From Oscillospiraceae bacterium (GTDB lineage Bacteria > Bacillota_A > Clostridia > Oscillospirales > Oscillospiraceae), in NCBI GenBank assembly GCA_017381835.1, contig JAFOBK010000065.1, positions 1-5,713 of the forward strand: DNA of 5,713 nt, read 5' to 3'. The position numbers and the translations under genes were made by a program. This document shows positions 1-5,261 of this stretch, in pieces (position 1 is the first letter of the stretch; the number at the start of each line of letters is the position of its first letter). The notes beneath the pieces were generated by a model. That model was not told the DNA's origin, searched no databases, and saw only the letters and a program-made list of their open reading frames with translations.

Positions 1-833
1 TAATCTTCTCCATCGGGAATCAGCATGGTATCCTTGCCAAACCGATCAATGACCACATTGAGAAGGCTTCTGTGAAAGCGCATCTTCACATCCAGCGCAT
101 CACCGGAATACATCTGGAACAGCCGGTTAGCATGATCGTGGAGAGCCTTGCCAGTCAGTTCCGGGCAGGGAATTCTGGCCTCTTCCGTCAACTGAATGTC
201 GGTCATTCTGTCCACACGGTAAGAGGTGATACCATAGCGATTGGAAAATGCCAATAAATAGCAGTTCTCATGATCCTGGCATAGTCCGTAAGGGCTTGCC
301 AGGTATTCTTTATCTCTGTACTTCCGTTTGCCGCCAAAATCCCAGTCAAAATAGCGGAAAGAAATCTGCTTGTTTTGGGCGATGGCCTCCTGAATGGCAT
401 CCACATTGTAGTAGATGGTTTCATTCATGCTCTTGACCCGGCCGGAAACAAGTACAGTTCTGCGCATCAGTTTTGCATCCTGCTCGTTGCACTGGGAGCA
501 GAGCTTTTCAATCAGCTCCCGGGACTTCTTTTCCGTTAAGTACCGGCTGGATTGCACCGCATCGATCAGCAGCTTCAGCTCCGGCAGTTCAAAATTCCGG
601 GATGCAATGTAGTAGCCGCCATTTTTGCCGGGTAGTGATACAATATCCACACCGTATTGCTGCAAAGCGGCAATGTCGGAGTAGACGGTTTTCCGGTCGC
701 AGCGGATACCCCACTGGCGATCCAGCATGGAAATCAGATCCGATGCCCGCACCGGGTTCTTTTCATTGGAGTAGGCCTCCAAATAATCTAAGATATAGAA
801 GATCTTCAGTTTTTGATTATCAGATTTCGGCAT
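1..833 (-). CDS. WYL-domain transcriptional regulator (HTH + WYL), 3' end off the window
   Basis: This is a partial gene; 277 codons are visible and the frame is still open at the left edge. The start is the ATG at 833-831, preceded by GGGAGG (846-841) at 7 nt spacing. Residues about 8-65 fit a winged helix-turn-helix of the HTH_11/DeoR-like type, with a recognition-helix-like stretch RKTVYSDIAALQQYG (residues 47-61) and a wing GKNGGYYI (70-77). A linker follows, then a WYL domain from about residue 140. It has NCYLLAF (190-196, the WYL motif with Trp replaced by Cys191) and YRVDRM (205-210, the conserved Arg-x-Asp-Arg element). The end DRFGKD at 263-268 fits the start of the WYL C-terminal extension, which lies outside the window. 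In the family, WYL domains bind ligands such as nucleic acid or nucleotides and control the attached HTH; the ligand here is unknown. The gene is divergent from nfo, so autoregulation or control of nfo is possible but is only inference. Confidence 0.9.
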   Translation of the reverse strand, partial: MPKSDNQKLKIFYILDYLEAYSNEKNPVRASDLISMLDRQWGIRCDRKTVYSDIAALQQYGVDIVSLPGKNGGYYIASRNFELPELKLLIDAVQSSRYLTEKKSRELIEKLCSQCNEQDAKLMRRTVLVSGRVKSMNETIYYNVDAIQEAIAQNKQISFRYFDWDFGGKRKYRDKEYLASPYGLCQDHENCYLLAFSNRYGITSYRVDRMTDIQLTEEARIPCPELTGKALHDHANRLFQMYSGDALDVKMRFHRSLLNVVIDRFGKDTMLIPDGED

Positions 834-843
834 GGGTACACCT

Positions 844-890
844 CCCATTTTTTCCTATATTATAGCATATTCATGCCTACACTCAATGGG
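844..890. repeat. Inverted repeat in the divergent intergenic region (candidate operator)
   Basis: CCCATT (844-849) and AATGGG (885-890) are perfect inverted copies. They flank the regulator promoter, and the right arm overlaps its -35 box. The outer flanks are also roughly symmetric (T-rich on the left, GGGAAAAA on the right). The right arm is about 10 bp upstream of the nfo -35. Such an arrangement could be an operator for the divergent WYL protein, but six-base arms can occur by chance. Confidence 0.25.
859..886 (-). promoter_or_regulatory. Sigma-A promoter for the WYL regulator
   Basis: Read on the minus strand, TTGAGT (886-881) is a 4/6 match to the -35 box. A 16-bp spacer and a consensus TATAAT -10 (864-859) follow. 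TGC directly upstream of the -10 makes it an extended -10. Transcription would start near 852, giving a short leader before the GGGAGG site. The call rests on motif and spacing only. Confidence 0.6.
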
Positions 891-900
891 AAAAATTGAT

Positions 901-929
901 TTGTTCATAATTTTGTGATATGGTATAAG
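901..929 (+). promoter_or_regulatory. Promoter for nfo and downstream genes
   Basis: A weak -35 (TTGTTC, 901-906, 3/6) is followed by a 17-bp spacer and TATAAG (924-929, 5/6). TGG just upstream of the -10 supplies the extended TGn element that compensates for a poor -35. The predicted start is near 936, so the nfo ribosome binding site would sit almost at the mRNA 5' end. That is unusually tight, so the true start may be a few bases upstream. Confidence 0.5.
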
Positions 930-946
930 ACAAAGGAGTGAGTTCT

Positions 947-1777
947 ATGCTATTTTTAGGTTGTCACTTATCTTCCAGCGGCGGAAATGCGGCTATGGTG
1001 GAAACGGCACGAAAGATTGGTGCCAATACCTTTGCTTTCTTTACACGCAATCCCAGGGGCAGCAAGGCAAAGCCGGAAGATCCCGCCGACTGTGCCAAAG
1101 CAGTGGCGCTTTTGAAAGAATATCAGTTCGGCCAGCTGGTTGCCCACGGCGCTTATACCATGAATCTGTGTACGGCAGATCCCGATGCCAGAGCCTTTGC
1201 CAAGGATGTCCTCTGCGATGATCTGCGCCGGATGGCGGCGCTTCCTGGTAATTTCTATAATTTCCATCCCGGCAGCCATGTGGGCCAGGGTACGGAAGCG
1301 GGCATCGGCTATATCTGTGATGCTCTGAAAGAAGCCATGGCACCGGATTATCCCGTAACCGTCCTTTTGGAAGGTATGGCAGGAAAGGGCAGTGAGATCG
1401 GCGGAAAATTCCAGGAACTGCGGGATATTATCGACGGTGTGGGAAAACCCAATATCGGTGTGTGCCTGGATACCTGCCATATGTATGATGCCGGTTATGA
1501 TATTGTAAATGATTTAGACGGTGTGCTGGCAGAATTTGACCGGATCGTGGGTCTGGACAAGCTCCATGCTCTCCACATTAACGATTCCAAGAATCCCTAT
1601 GCCAGCCATAAGGATCGCCATGAATGCCTGGGCAAGGGCCATTTGGGACTGGAGGCTTTCCGGCGGATCGTGAATCATCCGCTTTTGAAAGACAAGCCTA
1701 TGATCCTGGAAACTCCCAATGAACTGCCCGGATATGCGGCAGAGATTGCCCTTCTGAGGGAAATGGAAAACAAATAA
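947..1777 (+). CDS. nfo: Deoxyribonuclease IV (endonuclease IV, AP endonuclease)
   Basis: A 276-residue protein of the AP endonuclease family 2 (TIM barrel, trinuclear zinc). In the family it cleaves DNA 5' to abasic sites and trims 3' blocking groups in base excision repair, in the cytoplasm. All nine metal ligands known from E. coli Nfo have visible counterparts: His68 (VAHGAY), His107 (FHPGSH), Glu142 (LLEGMAGKG), Asp175 and His178 (CLDTCHMYDAGYD), His210 (HINDSK), Asp223 and His225 (DRHECLG), Glu255 (ILETP). The length is close to the family norm (about 280). I chose ATG 947 over an in-frame GTG at 938 because AAAGGAG (932-938) sits 8 nt before the ATG and the GTG overlaps it. The protein then begins MLFLGCH, as expected for the first barrel strand. 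The FHA-SEDS gene starts 28 bp downstream, so co-transcription is likely. Confidence 0.96.
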   Translation: MLFLGCHLSSSGGNAAMVETARKIGANTFAFFTRNPRGSKAKPEDPADCAKAVALLKEYQFGQLVAHGAYTMNLCTADPDARAFAKDVLCDDLRRMAALPGNFYNFHPGSHVGQGTEAGIGYICDALKEAMAPDYPVTVLLEGMAGKGSEIGGKFQELRDIIDGVGKPNIGVCLDTCHMYDAGYDIVNDLDGVLAEFDRIVGLDKLHALHINDSKNPYASHKDRHECLGKGHLGLEAFRRIVNHPLLKDKPMILETPNELPGYAAEIALLREMENK

Positions 1778-1805
1778 TGTATGATGATACCAAGGAGGTG
1801 AGGCT

Positions 1806-3509
1806 GTGAGCGGAATGATTCCTGATACCTATCTGAATGTATATATTGGATTTTTGCGCTATGCAGCACCCATATTGGTGTTGCTGCTGCTGTTTCGCTG
1901 CTGCCGGCCGCTTCTGACCTTCCGGAAAGAGCCGGAGATTTGGGCATGGCTGGTGATGACAGACGGCAAGAAAATCCCCATTACCCATTGGGAGAATATC
2001 ATCGGACGCCACCGCAAAAGCGATGTGGTCATTGATTTTCCCACTGTATCCCGTAACCACGGTGTATTGACCCGCTATGATGACGGCAGCTGGACCATTT
2101 CCGATACCGGCTCCTCCGGCGGCATCCGTGTCAACGGAGAACCCATCGATATCCATGCGCTTCAGCCGGAGGATGTGATCGACATCGGCGGCGTGGAGCT
2201 GATGCTGCATCCCATTTCCCACCGTCAGGAAGAACGGCTTGCAGAACTGCGCACCAAAGGTTCTACCTTTTTGTATAGCTTTTGCAATGTGCTTTTGCTG
2301 ACAGTTTTTCAGTTTCTGTGTGCCGTGGCATTTGTCTTCACCGGAAAACCGGAGTATACCCAATCGGTACTGATCGGCTTTGGCGGTATTATGGTCTGCC
2401 AGTGGGTGCTGTTTCTGTTCTATGCCTGCATCCACAGAACCTCTTTTGAGGTGGAGCTGATCGCCTTTTTCCTCTGCACCATGGGCATGTGTGCCATCTG
2501 CACCGTGGTACCCGGCGAAGCGCTGAAACAGCTGGTTGCCATGATGCTGGGCGTCTTTCTGTTTCTGATGCTGGGCTGGTGTCTGCGTGACCTGGAAAGA
2601 GCGAAAAAAGTTCGTTACCTGGCAGGTGTTGCCGGTATCGGGTTCCTGGTGGTGACCCTGCTGTTCGGCCAGGAGATCTACGGCGCAAAAAACTGGCTGC
2701 AGATCGGACCCATGTCTTTGCAGCCTTCTGAACTTAGTAAGGTCTGCTTTGTCTTTATCGGTGCCTCCGCTATGGACCGCCTGCTCCAAAAGCGAAATCT
2801 TTGGCTGTTTATCGCCTATTCTGTGACTATTTGCGGCTGCCTGGCGCTGATGAATGACTTCGGTACAGCGCTTATTTTCTTCGTGGCCTTCCTGGTGATT
2901 GCATATATGCGCTCCGGCAGCGTGGGTACCATCGGTCTTGCGGTAACGGCTTTGGGTTTTGCCGGTGTGGTTGCCCTGAAGATCGCGCCCCATGCCCTCC
3001 GCCGGTTTGCGTCCTGGCGCCATATTTGGGAAGTGCCCTTGGATGCCGGTTATCAGCAGACAAGATCCCTCATGTGCATGGCTTCCGGCGGCCTGCTGGG
3101 CCTGGGTGTCAATAAAGGCCATATGGAAAATATTTTTGCGGCAGATTCCGATGTGGTGGTGGCGACCATCTGTGAGGAATGGGGTCTGATCATTTTCGTG
3201 CTGATGGTTCTGAGCATTGTTGTGCTGGGTCTTTTCTGCGTTCGTTCGGCTTCTGTGGGCCGCAGCAGCTTCTATGTGATCGGCGCATGCACCGCGGCAG
3301 GCATCCTGCTGATCCAGGTGATTCTCAATGCCCTTGGTACCGTGGATGTGGTGCCCCTGACCGGCGTCACATTCCCATTCGTTTCCAATGGCGGTTCCAG
3401 TATGCTGGGTGCATGGGGATTACTGGCCTTTGTTAAGGCGGCAGATACCCGTCAGAATGCCAGCTTTGCTGTGCGTCTTGCCAAGAGAGGAGGCAGTGAT
3501 TATGAATAG
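1806..3509 (+). CDS. FHA-domain SEDS protein (FtsW/RodA/SpoVE family peptidoglycan polymerase)
   Basis: A 567-residue polytopic membrane protein. Residues about 13-31 form one membrane segment. Residues about 45-136 are a cytoplasmic FHA domain with G67-R68, S82-R83-N84-H85 and N110-G111. From about 155 to 545 there is a multi-pass SEDS domain with many hydrophobic helices. SEDS hallmarks are GAKNWLQIG (W297), LQPSELSK (306-312), NDFGTALIF (350-358), GYQQTRSL (415-422), CEEWG (456-460) and TFPFVSNGGSSM (522-533). SEDS proteins polymerise lipid II into glycan strands with a partner class B PBP, which is encoded next and overlaps by 8 bp. FHA domains bind phosphothreonine, suggesting input from a Ser/Thr kinase. 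The GTG start at 1806 is preferred because GGAGG (1794-1798) lies 7 nt upstream; ATG 1815 is an alternative. Oddities: the usual FHA Asn of the S-x-N-G turn is Gly105, and the usual D-P-L-G-x-G-Y loop reads V-P-L-D-A-G-Y (410-416). Whether it acts in division, elongation or sporulation cannot be told. Confidence 0.92.
   Translation: MSGMIPDTYLNVYIGFLRYAAPILVLLLLFRCCRPLLTFRKEPEIWAWLVMTDGKKIPITHWENIIGRHRKSDVVIDFPTVSRNHGVLTRYDDGSWTISDTGSSGGIRVNGEPIDIHALQPEDVIDIGGVELMLHPISHRQEERLAELRTKGSTFLYSFCNVLLLTVFQFLCAVAFVFTGKPEYTQSVLIGFGGIMVCQWVLFLFYACIHRTSFEVELIAFFLCTMGMCAICTVVPGEALKQLVAMMLGVFLFLMLGWCLRDLERAKKVRYLAGVAGIGFLVVTLLFGQEIYGAKNWLQIGPMSLQPSELSKVCFVFIGASAMDRLLQKRNLWLFIAYSVTICGCLALMNDFGTALIFFVAFLVIAYMRSGSVGTIGLAVTALGFAGVVALKIAPHALRRFASWRHIWEVPLDAGYQQTRSLMCMASGGLLGLGVNKGHMENIFAADSDVVVATICEEWGLIIFVLMVLSIVVLGLFCVRSASVGRSSFYVIGACTAAGILLIQVILNALGTVDVVPLTGVTFPFVSNGGSSMLGAWGLLAFVKAADTRQNASFAVRLAKRGGSDYE
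3486..3493 (+). promoter_or_regulatory. Ribosome binding site that sets the PBP start inside the upstream gene
   Basis: AGAGGAGG lies in the last codons of the FHA-SEDS gene, 8 nt before ATG 3502. It decides the PBP start against an upstream in-frame ATG at 3388, which has no such site and would add 38 residues without a sensible membrane anchor. Confidence 0.8.
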
Positions 3510-4878
3510 AGTTGCCTCCCGCAGTGCCATTGCGGTGCTGCTTGCTCTGCTGCTGGTGGCAGGTATGGGCTTTTTTGTGGCAGAATATGTGACGGAAGCA
3601 GGGGAGTGGGTCATGTTCCCGGGCTCTCCCCATGTGTACAGCGGCGGCAATATCGGCTGCGGTACTGTGGTGGATAAAGACGGTGTGATTCTTTTGGATA
3701 TGGAAGGGGAGCGCACTTATGCCAGCTCCGAGATGCTCCGCAAGGCCACCATCCATTGGCTGGGTGACCGTTACGGTAGCATCAGTGCTCCGGCGCTTCC
3801 CAATCACGCTGCGGATCTGGCCGGCTACGACCTGGTAAACGGTGTCTATGCTTACGGTGATGCGGCCGGTGTTGCCAAGCTGACAATTTCCGCCCAGGCA
3901 CAGATCGTTGCCCTGAATGCGCTGGGTGATAAGAAGGGTACTGTGGCGGTCTATAATTATGAAACCGGCGAGATTCTCTGTGCGGTCACCACTCCCAACT
4001 ATGACCCGGACAATGTTCCGGATATTGAAGGCGATGAAAGCGGCCGTTATGAGGGTGTCTATGTGAACCGATTCACCCAGTCCACCTATATTCCCGGCTC
4101 TATCTTTAAAATCGTCACCCTGGCAGCTGCCCTGGAAGAGTATCCCGATGCCCGCCAAATGACCTTCCATTGCTCCGGTGTGCTGGAGATGGAGGGCGGC
4201 AAGATCACCTGCGAAGGTGTTCATGGCACCCAGGATTTGAAAGAGGCCTTCCGAAATTCCTGCAACTGCGCCTTTGCGGAGCTGGCAGTGAAGATCGGCG
4301 GCGAGAAAATGGAAGCCTATGTGAAGCAGTTCGGGGTCAATCAGGTGATCACCTTTGATGGTATCGAAACGGCTGAAGGTAATTACCAGGCAGATGGCGC
4401 TGCTGATATCGATGTGGGCTGGAGCGGTGTCGGTCAGTATAATGACCAGATTAACCCCTGCGCATTTCTGTCCTTTGTGGGTGCTGTAGCCGGTGGGGGA
4501 GAGGGCAGAGTTCCTTATGTGGTGGAAAATGTGAAGGTTGGCAGCAACCGGACGTATACGGCAAGACCCGGAACGAATGATGCGGGGATTTCTGATAAGA
4601 CGGCCCGTACCATTGCCGAGTTCATGCGCAATAACGTGGAGAATAAGTATGGCGACAGCTATTTCCCGGGCCTTACGGTCTGCGCCAAGACCGGCACAGC
4701 AGAAGTGGGCGGTGAAAAGCGGCCCAATGCTATGCTGGCGGGTTTTGTAGCTGACAGCAATTACCCCCTGGCCTTTATCGTCTGTGTAGAGGATGGCGGA
4801 TATGGTGCTGAGGTTTGCCTGCCCATTGCATCCCAGGTGATTTCTGCATGTGTGGAGGCTGTTAACAGCAACGCATAA
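3502..4878 (+). CDS. Class B penicillin-binding protein (peptidoglycan D,D-transpeptidase, PbpA/FtsI-like)
   Basis: A 458-residue protein with an N-terminal membrane anchor (residues about 8-28) and an extracytoplasmic remainder. The short N-terminal module has GTVVDKDGVIL (54-64), matching the R-G-x-I-x-D-x-x-G element of class B PBPs. The transpeptidase domain runs from about 125 to 455 with all three active-site motifs: S200-I-F-K203 (catalytic Ser200), S253-C-N255 and K396-T-G398. No PASTA repeats are present. It is shorter than classical PBP2/FtsI and closest in layout to the compact PbpA type encoded beside rodA in actinobacteria. In the family it cross-links stem peptides and is the target of beta-lactams. 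The start overlaps the SEDS gene by 8 bp, implying translational coupling and a stoichiometric SEDS-bPBP complex. No convincing intrinsic terminator follows the stop codon. Confidence 0.94.
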   Translation: MNRVASRSAIAVLLALLLVAGMGFFVAEYVTEAGEWVMFPGSPHVYSGGNIGCGTVVDKDGVILLDMEGERTYASSEMLRKATIHWLGDRYGSISAPALPNHAADLAGYDLVNGVYAYGDAAGVAKLTISAQAQIVALNALGDKKGTVAVYNYETGEILCAVTTPNYDPDNVPDIEGDESGRYEGVYVNRFTQSTYIPGSIFKIVTLAAALEEYPDARQMTFHCSGVLEMEGGKITCEGVHGTQDLKEAFRNSCNCAFAELAVKIGGEKMEAYVKQFGVNQVITFDGIETAEGNYQADGAADIDVGWSGVGQYNDQINPCAFLSFVGAVAGGGEGRVPYVVENVKVGSNRTYTARPGTNDAGISDKTARTIAEFMRNNVENKYGDSYFPGLTVCAKTGTAEVGGEKRPNAMLAGFVADSNYPLAFIVCVEDGGYGAEVCLPIASQVISACVEAVNSNA

Positions 4879-4899
4879 TACGGAAAAATAGCAGGATTT

Positions 4900-4928
4900 T
4901 TGACAGTTGTATGCTATATACAAAATAT
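4900..4928 (+). promoter_or_regulatory. Weak upstream promoter candidate
   Basis: A perfect TTGACA (4900-4905) is followed after 17 bp by AAATAT (4923-4928), a poor -10. If used, it would be an upstream tandem promoter to the stronger one at 4966. The surrounding AT-rich sequence makes chance matches likely. Confidence 0.25.
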
Positions 4929-4965
4929 ACGGTATAGAAGCTATGATTTTTTGTGCTTTCGGCGG

Positions 4966-4994
4966 TTGACAAATGTGCGCGAGTGAGATACAAT
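4966..4994 (+). promoter_or_regulatory. Strong sigma-A promoter for the attenuator leader and Liv-type lipoprotein gene
   Basis: TTGACA (4966-4971, 6/6) is followed by a 17-bp spacer and TACAAT (4989-4994, 5/6). Transcription should begin near 5001, only about ten bases before the Shine-Dalgarno of the leader ORF. This is one of the best promoter matches in the window. Confidence 0.8.
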
Positions 4995-5011
4995 GTGTCT
5001 ACACTCAAAAA

Positions 5012-5088
5012 GGAGGTACATGATTATGGCAGCATTTTCTACCGCAAAATCCGGCTACTGCACTTTCTCTGCAGCAGCATGTACCTCT
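5012..5088 (+). promoter_or_regulatory. Long-range stem that sequesters the leader ribosome binding site
   Basis: Bases 5012-5022 can pair with 5078-5088 in an 11-bp stem: ten Watson-Crick pairs and one G-U at the outer end. It covers all of GGAGG and the ATG at 5020, with a 55-nt loop that may hold smaller stems (5034-5038 with 5046-5050, and 5029-5032 with 5058-5061). It would lower translation initiation on the leader ORF unless opened by ribosomes or another factor. Confidence 0.45.
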
Positions 5089-5172
5089 GCGCACAATATG
5101 GACATTTTGGACACTGCCCGGGTGGTAGTGTCCATTCTGCTTTCCCCCATTATTTCTGTACTGTGCACTTGA
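5026..5172 (+). CDS. Candidate Val/Ile/Leu-rich leader peptide (48 aa)
   Basis: A small ORF with a strong Shine-Dalgarno (GGAGG, 5012-5016), 9 nt before ATG 5026. An in-frame ATG at 5020 is only 3 nt from the site and less likely. The first 32 residues (MAAFSTAKSGYC and on) are Ala/Ser/Thr/Cys-rich and match nothing I know. Residues 33-46 read VVVSILLSPIISVL, with ten of fourteen being Val, Ile or Leu. This resembles the leader peptides of enterobacterial ilv operons (for example ilvB and ilvGMEDA). The stop codon (5170-5172) lies 5 nt before an antiterminator arm and 26 nt before a terminator stem. The next gene is a branched-chain-amino-acid-type binding protein. I infer a regulatory leader peptide rather than a functional protein. 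The alternative is a small membrane peptide, since the C-terminus is hydrophobic, or a chance ORF. Confidence 0.6.
   Translation: MAAFSTAKSGYCTFSAAACTSAHNMDILDTARVVVSILLSPIISVLCT
5108..5134 (+). promoter_or_regulatory. Candidate pause hairpin over the valine codons
   Basis: TGGACACT (5108-5115) and AGTGTCCA (5127-5134) form a perfect 8-bp stem with an 11-nt loop. The loop carries GGGTGGT (5120-5126), which overlaps the first Val codons and can pair, with three G-U pairs, with ACCGCTT (5178-5184). In the attenuation model this is segment 1. Confidence 0.5.
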
Positions 5173-5197
5173 ATTTAACCGCTTTATTTGGTATAAT
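5169..5197 (+). promoter_or_regulatory. Second promoter embedded in the antiterminator region
   Basis: TTGAAT (5169-5174, 4/6) is followed by a 17-bp spacer and a consensus TATAAT (5192-5197). TGG directly upstream of the -10 completes an extended -10. A transcript from here would start near 5204, inside the terminator stem. It would lack the leader ORF and keep only a 7-bp hairpin at its 5' end. Confidence 0.5.
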
Positions 5198-5205
5198 CAA
5201 GCGGT
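5178..5205 (+). promoter_or_regulatory. Antiterminator hairpin of the attenuator
   Basis: ACCGCTT (5178-5184) and AAGCGGT (5199-5205) are perfect complements with a 14-nt loop. The right arm is also the left arm of the terminator, so the two structures exclude each other. The left arm begins 5 nt after the leader stop codon, where a terminating ribosome would cover it. Confidence 0.6.
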
Positions 5206-5232
5206 CGTTGCAAAAAACGGCCGCTTCTTTAT
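5199..5232 (+). terminator. Intrinsic terminator (attenuator) upstream of the Liv-type gene
   Basis: Bases 5199-5209 pair with 5216-5226 in an 11-bp stem (one T-G wobble, six nucleotides of loop, GCAAAA), GC-rich at its core. It is followed by a short, imperfect T-rich tail (CTTTAT). The stem is strong but the tail is modest, as suits a conditional terminator. Confidence 0.65.
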
Positions 5233-5261
5233 GATAAGTGAATGAAAAGGAGAAAATGAAA

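Noticed and set aside
1698..3122. A 474-codon open frame on the minus strand opposite nfo and the FHA-SEDS gene
   Set aside because: Its translation is rich in His, Gln and Gly with no fold-like pattern, and it lies opposite a clear SEDS gene. It is a by-product of GC-rich third positions.
3433..4923. A 496-codon open frame on the minus strand opposite the PBP
   Set aside because: It mirrors the PBP gene almost exactly, and its composition looks like reversed coding sequence. I saw no recognisable motif, and the plus-strand gene has all catalytic motifs.
4879..4965. Search for an intrinsic terminator after the PBP gene
   Set aside because: Only short imperfect palindromes in AT-rich sequence (for example around 4914-4937) without a stable GC stem followed by a T tract. 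Read-through into the leader region cannot be excluded.
877..5008. The 10-bp sequence CTACACTCAA occurs at both 877-886 and 4999-5008, each time near a promoter
   Set aside because: The positions relative to the promoters differ (it covers the regulator -35 on one side and lies downstream of the -10 on the other). A single 10-bp match in two AT-rich spacers is weak evidence of a shared operator.
5116..5134. GGGTGGTA (5120-5127), which resembles the core of a T-box riboswitch (GGGTGGTACCGCG)
   Set aside because: The continuation is GTGTCC rather than CCGCG, and it sits inside a perfect hairpin. The leader before it (about 120 nt) shows no recognisable T-box Stem I elements. The leader-peptide model explains the region better, though a covariance-model search would settle it.
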